Of a stretch of 64,000 bases of DNA, positions 43,877 through 53,520 are shown in pieces. Source of the DNA: Pasteurella sp049670895. GTDB taxonomy: Bacteria > Pseudomonadota > Gammaproteobacteria > Enterobacterales > Pasteurellaceae. The position numbers and the translations under genes were made by a program. The stretch lies in assembly GCF_049670895.1 (NCBI RefSeq), contig NZ_CP187170.1, one strand, 5' to 3'. Position 1 is the first letter of the stretch. The number at the start of each line of letters is the position of its first letter. The notes below the pieces were generated by a model. That model searched no databases. It had not been told where the DNA came from and worked only from the letters and a program-made list of their open reading frames with translations.

Positions 43877-45844
43877 TTATTTTCCTGCATTTTTCTTGTC
43901 TTCTAAGGTTTCCCAACGTAAGAAAGCGTCTTCGAGGGCTTGTTCTGCCTCCGTTAATCCTTGTAATTTAGATGCGGTGTAATCATGAGACTGCTGAAAA
44001 AATTCAGGGCTGCTGATTTCTGTTTGAAGTGCGGTGATGGTTTCCTCTAAGGCTTCCAATCGTTGCGGTAGTTCCTCTAATTCCCGTTGCTCTTTATAGG
44101 ACAGTTTGGCTGCCCGAGGTGCGGATTTATTTTGGGAAACGGGTTCAGATTGCACCGCACTTTTGACTGAATTTGAGTTAGGTTCAGGGGGATGTTGAGC
44201 AGATTTTTTCTGCTTTAATGCGGTTTGTTCTGCTTTGTGGGCAAAATAATTGGCTTGTTGTTGCTTCGCATCGTGGAAACCGCCCACATATTCATTCACT
44301 ACGCCTTCCCCTTCAAACATAAAACATTCGGTGGCGGTGTTATCAATAAATTGGCGGTCGTGGCTGACAATTAATAAGGTGCCTTGATAATCGGTGAGAA
44401 TTTCTTCCAAGAGTTCTAGGGTTTCCACATCTAAATCATTGGTCGGCTCATCGAGAATCAATAAGTTATTCGGTTTTAGCAGTAATTTGGCAAGTAATAA
44501 GCGGTTGCGTTCACCCCCTGATAAGGCTTTCACTGGCACCATTGCCCGTTTCGGTGGAAATAAGAAATCTTGCAAATAGCCCAATACATGGCGTTTAATG
44601 CCGTTTACTTCCACATCTTGTTTACCGTCGGCAACGTTATCCATCACTGTTTTTTCAGGATCCAGATCCGCACGATATTGGTCAAAATAGGCGATATCTA
44701 GTTTGGTGCCGCAGCGTACGCTGCCTGAAGTGGGTTGGATTTCACCGAGTAAGAGCTTGATGAAGGTGGTTTTGCCACAACCGTTGGGACCGACTAAAGC
44801 AATTTTATCGCCTCGTAAAATCGTGGTGCTGAAATCTTTAAGCAAGGTTTTGCCCGCCACTTCATAGCTAACATTGTCTAATTCAAACACAATTTTGCCT
44901 GAGCGACTTGAGGTATCAATTTGTAATTTGGCTGTGCCTAGCACATCACGGCGTTGGCGGCGTTCTTCTCGTAAGGCTTTTAAGGCACGTACACGCCCTT
45001 CATTACGGGTGCGACGGGCTTTAATGCCTTGTCGAATCCACACTTCTTCTTGTGCTAATTTTTTATCAAATAATTCATTTTGTAAGGCTTCGACCCGTAA
45101 ATTTTCTTCTTTGGTGGTGAGGTAAAGATCGTAATTGCCCGGGTAAGACACTAATTTTCCCCGGTCTAAATCCACAATGCGTGTTGCCATTTTGCGAATG
45201 AAAGAGCGGTCGTGGGAAATAAACACAATACTGCCTTCAAAATTGAGTAAAAAGGCTTCAAGCCATTCAATGGCGTCCACATCTAAATGGTTGGTGGGTT
45301 CATCTAATAACAAGACATCAGGCTGGCAAACTAAGGCACGTGCCAGTGCGGCTTTACGTAACCAGCCCCCAGATAATTCGCTGAGCAAGGTGTCAGGATT
45401 TAAGTCTAATTTGGCTAACACTTCTTTGATTTTACTTTCAAAACGCCAGCCACCTGCGTGATCTAATTGGCTTTGTACTTGGGCTAATTGATTTAACGTG
45501 GCTTCACTGTCATCTTGGGCTAATTGCAAGGAAATGCGGTGATAGTCTTTCAATAATTCTGCCAGATGCTCGATGCCTTCTGCCACATAATCAAATACAT
45601 TGCCCTGTGCGTGTCGAGGGGGATCTTGCTCTAAACGAGACACCACAATGTCTTTTTCAAATATTAAGCGACCATCGTCCATCACCACATCCCCCGATAA
45701 AATTTTCATCAAGGTGGATTTACCTGCACCATTCCGTCCCACTAAACAAACTCGCTCGCCTGCTTCGATATGTAAGTCGGTATGATCTAATAAAGGATGA
45801 TCGCTATAAGAAAGATAGCCATTTGTGAGGGAAATTAATGCCAT
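43877..45844 (-). CDS. uup: ABC-F ATPase Uup
   Basis: This 655-residue protein has two ABC ATPase domains without membrane segments (Walker A: LVGRNGAGKSTL and LVGPNGCGKTTF; signatures LSGGWLRKAALA and LSGGERNRLLLA). The C-terminal tail includes a predicted coiled coil (ELEELPQRLEALEETITALQ), which separates Uup from EttA and YheS. Uup acts on ribosomes and affects precise excision of transposons. It is the first core gene after the CRISPR region, transcribed towards it. Confidence 0.94.
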   Translation of the reverse strand: MALISLTNGYLSYSDHPLLDHTDLHIEAGERVCLVGRNGAGKSTLMKILSGDVVMDDGRLIFEKDIVVSRLEQDPPRHAQGNVFDYVAEGIEHLAELLKDYHRISLQLAQDDSEATLNQLAQVQSQLDHAGGWRFESKIKEVLAKLDLNPDTLLSELSGGWLRKAALARALVCQPDVLLLDEPTNHLDVDAIEWLEAFLLNFEGSIVFISHDRSFIRKMATRIVDLDRGKLVSYPGNYDLYLTTKEENLRVEALQNELFDKKLAQEEVWIRQGIKARRTRNEGRVRALKALREERRQRRDVLGTAKLQIDTSSRSGKIVFELDNVSYEVAGKTLLKDFSTTILRGDKIALVGPNGCGKTTFIKLLLGEIQPTSGSVRCGTKLDIAYFDQYRADLDPEKTVMDNVADGKQDVEVNGIKRHVLGYLQDFLFPPKRAMVPVKALSGGERNRLLLAKLLLKPNNLLILDEPTNDLDVETLELLEEILTDYQGTLLIVSHDRQFIDNTATECFMFEGEGVVNEYVGGFHDAKQQQANYFAHKAEQTALKQKKSAQHPPEPNSNSVKSAVQSEPVSQNKSAPRAAKLSYKEQRELEELPQRLEALEETITALQTEISSPEFFQQSHDYTASKLQGLTEAEQALEDAFLRWETLEDKKNAGK

Positions 45845-45947
45845 AGTGCCTCTTAGTTAAATTCTGTTTAATTACAATAAATGAAAATGGGGCAATGCCC
45901 AATGAACGACTCGCATCATTCATTAATTTGATATCTCAACCATGGGA

Positions 45948-47300
45948 CTACAACTGCTGATAAACTCTTAATGCATAGGCATCAGACATGCCTGCGATGT
46001 AGTCGCAAATGATTCGTTTTTTACCTGCTGAAGGTGCATTTTGCCAGCGTTTTACCGTATTGGGCGGCAATAAACGTTCAGGATCGGATTCAAAAATTTG
46101 GAACATTTCCGCCAAAATACGTTGACCTTTATATTCAATCCGTTGGGTGTCTACATTTAAGATCACATAATCTCGCACAAATTCTTTAAAAATTTGCAAT
46201 ACGGCCTCCACTTCTGTCGGCAATTGGGCGTTATAACGTAATAACGGATCATCAAACTCTGCGGTTAATGTCCAACGTACATGGGTAATAAAATAATTCA
46301 CCAACGCACCAATGGCATTTTTGCGTAAATAATGTTGATCGGAAAACAGCTTTTCGGTGATGTCATCAATGTTTTTTTGAATCCATGCCGACGGGCAGGC
46401 TTTGAGTGCCTGTAAGGCATGTTGCCATTGCTGTAAATTCACCACGCCCACCACAATCGCATCTTCTAGATCATGCACACCGTAAGCAATATCGTCCGCC
46501 AGTTCCATCAAACTGCAGTCTAAAGATTTAAATCGGGTTTTCAAAATCTCTTCAGGATTTGACCGCACTTTTTTAAATTGCCCGAATAGATCCCGATCCT
46601 TTGCAGACAAGGGCTCAAGCAACCATTCAAACATGGCTAAATCATCACGGAAAAGCCCTTTCCCTGGACGCCAAGCATTCATTTTCACATAACGAGGATC
46701 GCCATGAGAGGCGAAGGGAAGCTCGGCATATTGTGCAGAAGACAGATCCAAAATCGTGGGGTATTTCACAATGCCTAGAATTGTACGACGGGTTAAATTC
46801 ATGCCCGCATTTTCGGTGTAAGGCTCCAATTTAGTGAGCAGGCGGAAAGTTTGTGCATTGCCCTCAAAGCCGCCGTGTTCTCGCATCATATAATTGAGAG
46901 CCACTTCTCCACCATGCCCAAAAGGAGGGTGCCCAATATCATGAGCAAAACATAGGCTTTCGATGAGATCATTGCTCGGCAACAAGGTTTTGAGGTGTTT
47001 TTGTAGCTCACTTTTTTCAACAGAAAGTTGTTGGGATAAATGCGTAAATGTCTCACTGAATTTCATTTGCGACACTAAACTACTGCCAATTTGTGCCACT
47101 TCTAAGGAATGCGTTAAACGGGTGCGATAAAAGTCATTTTCCCCAATGGCATGAATTTGCGTTTTTGCCTGTAAACAGCGAAAAGCGGCGGAATGTAAAA
47201 TGCGTCCACGATCTCGACGAAAGGGAGGGCGATGATCTTTTTCTCTCGGGGGATCTGTCAGAAAACGAGCCTGCCAATTGGGATGAATCTGATTTTTCAT
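45948..47300 (-). CDS. dgt: dGTP triphosphohydrolase-like protein (Dgt family)
   Basis: This 450-residue HD-superfamily enzyme has metal residues in RTRLTHSLEVAQIG, FAHDIGHPPFGHGGE and MELADDIAYGVHDLEDA. The start FRRDRGRILHSAAFRCLQ is typical of dNTP triphosphohydrolases, which split dNTPs into nucleoside and triphosphate. It is a distant family of the E. coli enzyme, so strict dGTP preference is not certain. Some members resist phage by lowering dNTPs. The start lies close behind lrgB (7-base gap). Confidence 0.87.
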   Translation of the reverse strand: MKNQIHPNWQARFLTDPPREKDHRPPFRRDRGRILHSAAFRCLQAKTQIHAIGENDFYRTRLTHSLEVAQIGSSLVSQMKFSETFTHLSQQLSVEKSELQKHLKTLLPSNDLIESLCFAHDIGHPPFGHGGEVALNYMMREHGGFEGNAQTFRLLTKLEPYTENAGMNLTRRTILGIVKYPTILDLSSAQYAELPFASHGDPRYVKMNAWRPGKGLFRDDLAMFEWLLEPLSAKDRDLFGQFKKVRSNPEEILKTRFKSLDCSLMELADDIAYGVHDLEDAIVVGVVNLQQWQHALQALKACPSAWIQKNIDDITEKLFSDQHYLRKNAIGALVNYFITHVRWTLTAEFDDPLLRYNAQLPTEVEAVLQIFKEFVRDYVILNVDTQRIEYKGQRILAEMFQIFESDPERLLPPNTVKRWQNAPSAGKKRIICDYIAGMSDAYALRVYQQL

Positions 47301-47306
47301 ATGATG

Positions 47307-48002
47307 TTATGCCGCGATAAAGTAAACCAATTTAAACATAATGGGGGCTAAAAGCGATGTCATAATGCCACATAATACCAAGGCTATCGAACTATAACTC
47401 CCTGCTTTGGGGTCGCTTTCCATGCAACTGGCGGTGCCTAAGGCATGGGAAATTGACCCGATGGCTAAACCTAATGCTTCCGAGTGTTGAATATTTAATT
47501 TACGCAATACCAATAACCCGAGCACCGATCCTTGCAAACCAGCGATAATCACGCCGACCGCTGCCACGGAAGGAATCCCCCCTAAACTCTCTGAAATTGC
47601 CATGGCAATAGGGGTGGTGACGGATTTAGGCAAAATGGTGGCAACAATTTCGGGATTCGCACCTAATAATAACGCCAATATTGCCCCTGAAAACATGGAC
47701 AATAAAGAAGCTGACAAGGTAATAAATAAAATACTTTTCCAACGCTGGCTGATTTGACGCAGTTGCTCATATAAAGGCACGGCTAATGCCACAATGCTCA
47801 CACCTAATAAATGATTTAAAGGGGCGTTACCTTGCATATATTGCTCATACGGAATCTGAACGATCAATAAAATGGCGGATAAAATCAATACGGTTAAGAC
47901 AAAGGAATTAAATAATAAGGATTTCCAACGTTTATTAATTTCAAGGGCAAATACAAAAGCTGCAAGGGTTAAGGCTGAATAGAGATAAATAAGCACGTTC
48001 AT
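47307..48002 (-). CDS. LrgB/CidB-family membrane protein
   Basis: This 231-residue protein has about eight membrane segments. The family motifs ILPKSVTTPIAMAISESLGG and the C-terminal SIGSISHALGTASCMESDPKAGSYSSIAL are clear. LrgB acts with LrgA in a holin-like or pyruvate-transport system (YohK/YohJ in E. coli). It overlaps lrgA by 4 bases. Confidence 0.9.
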   Translation of the reverse strand: MNVLIYLYSALTLAAFVFALEINKRWKSLLFNSFVLTVLILSAILLIVQIPYEQYMQGNAPLNHLLGVSIVALAVPLYEQLRQISQRWKSILFITLSASLLSMFSGAILALLLGANPEIVATILPKSVTTPIAMAISESLGGIPSVAAVGVIIAGLQGSVLGLLVLRKLNIQHSEALGLAIGSISHALGTASCMESDPKAGSYSSIALVLCGIMTSLLAPIMFKLVYFIAA

Positions 48003-48412
48003 TTTGCTTTTCCTCTTTGTTTTTTAAGGACTTTTTTTCTTAATCGAGAAAAAGATTTCAATGAAAAGAGATAATCCGAAAGAAAACCTATCACCACTAA
48101 GGTAATGCAGGTACTGATAATATTAGGCAATAACAAGACTTTGATTTGTGTCAGTAAGATATGAGCATATTTGACAATCCCCACGCTGACAGGGACAAAC
48201 AGTAACGCCATATAACGAATCAATAAATTCGATGCAGCAAATACCCAATTTAATTTAATGATACGAAAAGTTAACCCCAAAAATAACAGTAATAAACCCC
48301 AAATACTGGCAGGAATCCCCACTGGCACCCAATGTGCAATTTGCCCACCTAACATGAGCATGGCATATAAAATCAACAAAGAACGAGATAACTCAAAGAT
48401 TTTTCTAGTCAT
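47999..48412 (-). CDS. LrgA/CidA-family holin-like membrane protein
   Basis: The protein has 137 residues from the ATG at 48412, chosen because GGGAG lies 5 bases before it; an ATG 12 bases further upstream would include the ribosome site. It has four membrane helices, with ALMLGGQIAHWVPVGIPASIWGLLLLFLGL, typical of LrgA/YohJ. The tail is basic. The partner is the overlapping LrgB gene. Confidence 0.88.
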   Translation of the reverse strand: MTRKIFELSRSLLILYAMLMLGGQIAHWVPVGIPASIWGLLLLFLGLTFRIIKLNWVFAASNLLIRYMALLFVPVSVGIVKYAHILLTQIKVLLLPNIISTCITLVVIGFLSDYLFSLKSFSRLRKKVLKKQRGKAK

Positions 48413-48539
48413 TTTTACTCCCATGTATTTGACAACAACGCGTCATCTCAATAAAAATGAGCCAATATTTTACTCCCATTTTTTCAATTTTGTTAGTTTT
48501 TCGGTAGAATACCGCAATTTTAGAAGGATTTAATTCAAG

Positions 48540-49025
48540 ATGTTTAAGAAATCAACCATCATGGTGGCATGTTGTCTGTTTTTGGCTTTTCATGCGAATG
48601 CCCATCGTTCGCTACATTGTCAAGTGGTCAGCATTGCTGATGGCGATACGTTCACTTGCCTGTTAAACAATCATAAACAATTACCTGTGCGTTTAGCCGA
48701 AATTGATGCCCCCGAAAAAGCCCAAGCTTTTGGTAACAAAGCCCGCCAAACCTTGGGGCAATTAGTGCATAAAAAACCCGTCAAACTGGTGATTAAAGGC
48801 TATGATCGTTATCAACGTACCCTAGCTACGGTGTATGATCAACAAGGCACCAATATTAATTTAACCATGATAAAGTTAGGCATGGCTTGGGTCTACGACA
48901 AGTATAGTCAAACCCCCGCATACTTTCAGGCACAACAACAAGCCAAACAGAAAAAATTAGGGCTTTGGCAAGATCCGCACCCTACTCCGCCTGAACAATG
49001 GCGTAAACAAAAGAGAACACAATAA
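48540..49025 (+). CDS. Secreted staphylococcal-nuclease-like (SNase) protein
   Basis: This 161-residue protein has a signal peptide (MFKKSTIMVACCLFLAFHANA) followed by an SNase domain: VVSIADGDTFTCLL, PVRLAEIDAPEKAQAFG, GYDRYQRTLATVY and GMAWVYDKY. These contain the catalytic Asp/Arg/Glu/Arg positions. It probably degrades extracellular or periplasmic DNA. Its stop overlaps the csdA start. Confidence 0.9.
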   Translation: MFKKSTIMVACCLFLAFHANAHRSLHCQVVSIADGDTFTCLLNNHKQLPVRLAEIDAPEKAQAFGNKARQTLGQLVHKKPVKLVIKGYDRYQRTLATVYDQQGTNINLTMIKLGMAWVYDKYSQTPAYFQAQQQAKQKKLGLWQDPHPTPPEQWRKQKRTQ

Positions 49026-50224
49026 TGGCATTTGATCCTCAAGCATTCCGTGCAGATTTCCCGTATTTTCAACAACCCGATGCGGTGACCTATCTCGACA
49101 GTGCAGCCACAGCATTAAAGCCTCATGCATTACTTCAAGCAACCATGGCATTTTACCAATCGGCGGGGTCGGTTCATCGTAGCCAATATGATGAAAAACA
49201 GACCGCACTTTTTGAACAAGCACGTGAGCGAGTCAAAACGTTCATTCATGCCAAAGAGAAAGAAAGCATTATTTGGACTTCTGGCACCACGCAAGCAATC
49301 AATTTAGTGGCGAGCGGTTTAGCTCACAAACTGAAAGCCACTTCGGAAATCATCATTAGTGAGGCAGATCACCATGCTAATTTTGTCACTTGGTCTGAAA
49401 TAGCTCGTCAATACGGGGCTAAGTTACATATCTTGCCAATCAACGATCAATGGCTCATTGAAGAACAAACCTTAATCGATACCCTCAATGAAAACACCCT
49501 GTTGGTTGCACTAAATGCCGTCTCCAATGTAACAGGCACCGCACAGCCTATTAAACGGTTAATCACACACATTCGACAACATAGCCATGCTTGGGTATTA
49601 GTGGATGCAGCACAAGCCATTAGCCACACGGCAATGGATTTACAAGCTTTAGATGCGGATTTTCTCGCCTTTTCCGCCCACAAACTTTACGGACCGAATG
49701 GGCTTGGGGTATTAAGTGGCAAACGCCATGCACTGGAACAACTTCAACCTGCGTTATACGGTGGAAAAATGGTCGCTCACGTATCGGCACAACAAATCCG
49801 TTTTGCAGATTTACCTTATCGTTTGGAAGCAGGCACGCCCAATATTGCAGGCGTAATTGGCTTTAATGCGGTTTTAGGCTGGCTAGAGCAATGGGATTTA
49901 GAGGCAGCAGAAAAACATGCGGTTGCCCTTGCACAACAATGTCAAGCACGCTTAGCCACCTATCCCAACTGCCAGTTATTTCGCTCGCCTCAGCCAAGTA
50001 GTGTGGTGTGTTTTGTGTTTAACGGCATCGCCACCTCCGATCTTGCGACACTATTGGCTGAACAACATATTGCTTTACGAGCGGGTGAACATTGTGCACA
50101 GCCCTATCTCGCCCGTTTAGGACAACGTAGCACCTTGCGACTTTCCTTTGCCCCTTATAACCAACAAGAGGATGTCGATACCTTTTTCCATGCCCTTGAC
50201 AAGGCATTAGCTTTATTAGATTAA
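49025..50224 (+). CDS. csdA: Cysteine desulfurase CsdA (SufS-like)
   Basis: This 399-residue PLP enzyme of aminotransferase class V has the PLP-lysine motif FSAHKLYGPNGLGVL and the active-site cysteine in LRAGEHCAQPYLARLG. It removes sulfur from cysteine and hands it to CsdE. The gene is translationally coupled to the nuclease gene upstream and directly followed by csdE. The SufS paralogue is possible by sequence, but the CsdE-like partner favours CsdA. Confidence 0.9.
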   Translation: MAFDPQAFRADFPYFQQPDAVTYLDSAATALKPHALLQATMAFYQSAGSVHRSQYDEKQTALFEQARERVKTFIHAKEKESIIWTSGTTQAINLVASGLAHKLKATSEIIISEADHHANFVTWSEIARQYGAKLHILPINDQWLIEEQTLIDTLNENTLLVALNAVSNVTGTAQPIKRLITHIRQHSHAWVLVDAAQAISHTAMDLQALDADFLAFSAHKLYGPNGLGVLSGKRHALEQLQPALYGGKMVAHVSAQQIRFADLPYRLEAGTPNIAGVIGFNAVLGWLEQWDLEAAEKHAVALAQQCQARLATYPNCQLFRSPQPSSVVCFVFNGIATSDLATLLAEQHIALRAGEHCAQPYLARLGQRSTLRLSFAPYNQQEDVDTFFHALDKALALLD

Positions 50225-50605
50225 ATGATGAAACAACAATTACTTAACGCTAAAAATTGGGAAGAACGTTACCGCTTGATTATTCAAGGGGGAAAACAAC
50301 TGCCCACGCCCTCAGAAACACAACTGGCTGAAATGCAACCGATTTTAGGTTGTGAAGCTAACGTCTGGTTTCATATTCATGAGGAAAATGACCGCACTTT
50401 TACCTTTCAAGCATACAGCGAAGCACGGATTATCAATGGATTACTGTGGATTTTATTGCAAGAAATTAATGGCAAAACCGCCGAACAGCTCAAAGGCTTT
50501 GATCTAACGGCTTATTTCACTGAATTAGGCATTGCACAACGTTTAAGCAGCACAAGGTTAAATGGATTAAAACAGATTGAGCAATTGTTGAAACAGCTGG
50601 GATAA
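50225..50605 (+). CDS. csdE: Sulfur acceptor protein CsdE (SufE family)
   Basis: This 126-residue SufE-fold protein has the acceptor cysteine in MQPILGCEANVWF and the C-terminal FTELGIAQRLSSTRLNGLKQI, both family hallmarks. It accepts persulfide from CsdA. The start codon follows the csdA stop with no gap. Confidence 0.92.
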   Translation: MMKQQLLNAKNWEERYRLIIQGGKQLPTPSETQLAEMQPILGCEANVWFHIHEENDRTFTFQAYSEARIINGLLWILLQEINGKTAEQLKGFDLTAYFTELGIAQRLSSTRLNGLKQIEQLLKQLG

Positions 50606-50713
50606 ACATAATCCAGCACTAAACTCGCACAAAAATCAGTACGAAACCCCGTACAAAAAAGTGCGGTGAATTTTGCAAAAATATGGCTTATCAACATCCA
50701 TCCCCAAATACCC

Positions 50714-50754
50714 AAAAGGGCAAACACCTGATACACATCAGCGTTTGCCCTTTT
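50714..50754. terminator. Bidirectional terminator between csdE and hldE
   Basis: AAAAGGGCAAAC and GTTTGCCCTTTT are perfect 12-base arms around a 17-base loop that has an inner CTGAT/ATCAG pair. A-T ends suit either strand. Confidence 0.85.
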
Positions 50755-50793
50755 GCTGTCAGCCTCTCTCAATCTGAGAGAATCCACACCTGA

Positions 50794-52224
50794 TTACGCT
50801 TTCAACTGTTGGATCTTGTTAATCACATTGCTGGTTGAGCAGCCATTTTCAAAATTCAACACACGCACATCGCCACCATTTGCCCAAACTTCTTGGCTGC
50901 CTGCGATTTCTTCAGGTTTATAATCGCCCCCTTTAACCAATAAATCGGGTAAGACTTCTGCAATTAAGCGTTGTGGTGTGTCTTCATAAAATGGGACAAG
51001 CCAATCAACGGAAGACAACCCAGCCAATACCGCCATGCGAGATTGGAGATCATTAATTGGGCGGCTTTCACCTTTTAGACGTTTGACTGAATCATCACTA
51101 TTTACCGCGACAATCAGACGATCCCCCAACTTTCGAGCATTTTCAAGGTAAGACACATGACCAGGGTGAAGAATATCGAAACACCCATTGGTCATCACAA
51201 TTTTCTCACCACGCGCTTTTGCTTGGGCAACCACCTGTTTTAATTCATCTTCCGTCATGATACCAAATCCCGAGTGAGAACGACCATGAATGGCATTTTC
51301 TAATTCCACCGTAGACACTGTTGAAGTCCCTAATTTACCGACCACAATCCCTGCTGCCACATTGGCTAAATAACAGGCTTCTTCAAAAGAACGCCCATCT
51401 GCTAATGCCGTTGCCAACACGCTGATTACTGTATCCCCCGCCCCTGTCACATCAAACACTTCTTTGGCTTCTGTGGCTAAATGGAAAGCTGGCTGGTTTG
51501 GGCGTAATAAAGTCATGCCTTTTTCAGAACGGGTCACCAATAACGCCGTTAAATCAAGCTGTTCAATTAACGCTAACCCTTTTTCAATAATCGCTTCTTC
51601 AGAGTCACATTTCCCCACCACGGCTTCAAATTCGGACATATTTGGCGTGAGCAACGTTGCCCCACGATAGCGTTCAAAATCCGTTCCTTTCGGATCAATT
51701 AACACGGGAATATTCGCTTGACGTGCAATTTGGATCATCTGTTGCACTTTATTCAGCGTGCCTTTACCGTAATCTGATAACACTAAGGCACCAAACCCTT
51801 GCACCGCATTAGCTAATTTGTCTAATAATGCCTCGCTGGTAACATTTTGGAAATCTTCTTCAAAGTCAAGACGTAACAATTGCTGATGACGGGATAAAAT
51901 ACGTAATTTAGTAATCGTTGGATGGCTGTGTAATTGCACAAAATCGCAATCAATACGACTTTTAGATAACAAACTATTCAAGGCTGAGCCTGCTTCATCT
52001 TGCCCTGTTAAACCCAATAATTTGACAGGCACATTTAGGGAGGCAATATTCATTGCCACGTTAGCCGCACCACCTGCACGTTCTTCGTGATCTTGCACAC
52101 GCACCACAGGAACGGGTGCTTCTGGGGAAATGCGGTTGGTCGCACCAAACCAATAACGATCAAGCATCACATCGCCCAATACCAATACTTTTGCTTGTTG
52201 AAATTCTGCGGAATATTGAAACAT
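50794..52224 (-). CDS. hldE: Bifunctional heptose 7-phosphate kinase/heptose 1-phosphate adenylyltransferase
   Basis: This 476-residue fusion has an N-terminal PfkB-type kinase (ERAGGAANVAMNIASL, DVTGAGDTVISVL) to about residue 315. A C-terminal nucleotidyltransferase follows (MTNGCFDILHPGHVSYLENA with the HxGH motif). It makes ADP-heptose for the lipopolysaccharide inner core. It is divergent from htrB, another lipid A gene. Confidence 0.97.
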   Translation of the reverse strand: MFQYSAEFQQAKVLVLGDVMLDRYWFGATNRISPEAPVPVVRVQDHEERAGGAANVAMNIASLNVPVKLLGLTGQDEAGSALNSLLSKSRIDCDFVQLHSHPTITKLRILSRHQQLLRLDFEEDFQNVTSEALLDKLANAVQGFGALVLSDYGKGTLNKVQQMIQIARQANIPVLIDPKGTDFERYRGATLLTPNMSEFEAVVGKCDSEEAIIEKGLALIEQLDLTALLVTRSEKGMTLLRPNQPAFHLATEAKEVFDVTGAGDTVISVLATALADGRSFEEACYLANVAAGIVVGKLGTSTVSTVELENAIHGRSHSGFGIMTEDELKQVVAQAKARGEKIVMTNGCFDILHPGHVSYLENARKLGDRLIVAVNSDDSVKRLKGESRPINDLQSRMAVLAGLSSVDWLVPFYEDTPQRLIAEVLPDLLVKGGDYKPEEIAGSQEVWANGGDVRVLNFENGCSTSNVINKIQQLKA

Positions 52225-52405
52225 GTTATTTCTCTCTTGGTAAAAATTTTCGCTAATTTTAGCATAGGAGAAATGCTATTTCCCAAAAATTCCGTTACAC
52301 TAAGGCACTTTTTAATCATGCAAGGAATACTCCTCCCTCGCAATCCACACGGTGAGTGACACGATCCCGTTGTGATGTTTGTTGCCAAGGGCATTGCATT
52401 GAACA

Positions 52406-53371
52406 ATGAATTTTATTTTTATGGTAAATGAAAAACTCCCAACATTTCAAAAAGCATTTTTAAAGCCAAAACACTGGGGATTTTGGTTAGGCGTGGCAGT
52501 ATGGCGTTTAATTTTATGTCTTCCCTACCCCGTGTTGTATCGACTCGGTCACGGATTGGGGTGGTTATTAGCCAAGTCAAAGGTGGGAAAACGCCGTGCT
52601 AAAATTGCACGCCGAAATTTACAGCTTTGCTTCCCTCATTATTCGGGTGAACAAATAGAAGCGGTGTTGCAAGCCAATTTAAAAGCCACTGGCATGGCAA
52701 TTATTGAAACTGGCATGGCGTGGTTTTGGTCTGATAAACGAATGAAAAAATGGTCAAAAATCGAAGGCCTCGAATATTTAAAAGAATATAAACAAGATGG
52801 GGTGATTTTTGTCGGGGTACATTTCCTCACTTTAGAGCTAGGGGCTCGCATTGTGGGCTTGCATCAACCAGGTATTGGTGTTTATCGCCCGAATGACAAT
52901 CCATTGATGGACTGGCTACAAGTGCAAGGGCGTTTACGCTCCAATAAAGATATGTTGGATCGTAAAGATTTACGTGGCATGATCCGTGCCTTGCGTAAAG
53001 GCGAAATTATTTGGTATGCACCAGACCATGATTATGGACGAAAAAATGCCGTCTTTGTGCCGTTTTTTGCTGTACCCGATGCGGCTACCACAACAGGCAG
53101 TTATTATTTATTAAAATCCTCCCCTACGAGCAAAGTCATCCCTTTTGCACCATTACGTAATCCTGACGGTTCTGGCTACACGGTAAAAATCTCGCCACCA
53201 GTGGATTTTTCGGATATTACCGATGAAACCAGCATTGCAATTCGTATGAATCAAGTGGTAGAAACAGAAATCATGAAAGGGGTGGATCAGTATATGTGGC
53301 TACATCGCCGCTTTAAGACACGTCCTGATGAAAATCAACCGAGTCTATACGATGAAAAGCATGAGCCATAA
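52406..53371 (+). CDS. htrB: Lipid A late acyltransferase HtrB/LpxL
   Basis: The protein has 321 residues (316 if the ATG at 52421 is used). It has one N-terminal membrane anchor, the HxxxxE catalytic motif in VGVHFLTLELGARI, and YAPDHDYGRKNAVFVPFF. It closely follows H. influenzae HtrB throughout, for example GMAWFWSDKRMKKWSK and QYMWLHRRFKTRPDE. It adds a secondary acyl chain to Kdo2-lipid IVA in the inner membrane. Confidence 0.94.
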   Translation: MNFIFMVNEKLPTFQKAFLKPKHWGFWLGVAVWRLILCLPYPVLYRLGHGLGWLLAKSKVGKRRAKIARRNLQLCFPHYSGEQIEAVLQANLKATGMAIIETGMAWFWSDKRMKKWSKIEGLEYLKEYKQDGVIFVGVHFLTLELGARIVGLHQPGIGVYRPNDNPLMDWLQVQGRLRSNKDMLDRKDLRGMIRALRKGEIIWYAPDHDYGRKNAVFVPFFAVPDAATTTGSYYLLKSSPTSKVIPFAPLRNPDGSGYTVKISPPVDFSDITDETSIAIRMNQVVETEIMKGVDQYMWLHRRFKTRPDENQPSLYDEKHEP

Positions 53372-53425
53372 ATCTGGCATGGAAAAAGTGCGGTCTATTT
53401 TGGAAAAGGTGTCATGGAAAAAAGT

Positions 53426-53503
53426 AAAGCAACCTAGATGACCTGTGCTAATCAAGTAAAGGTTTTATCTAGCTTTTTAGCACAATCATGGAAAGGTTGC
53501 TTT
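53426..53503. terminator. Large two-part stem-loop between htrB and the TorD-like gene
   Basis: Outer arms AAAGCAACCT/AGGTTGCTTT (10 bp) enclose ATGA/TCAT and TGTGCTAA/TTAGCACA (8 bp) around a loop of about 25 bases. T-runs follow on both strands. It is longer than a usual terminator and could be a structured RNA or a small inverted-repeat element, but it sits where two convergent genes must end. Confidence 0.65.
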
Positions 53504-53520
53504 TTGATTATCGAAAACGG

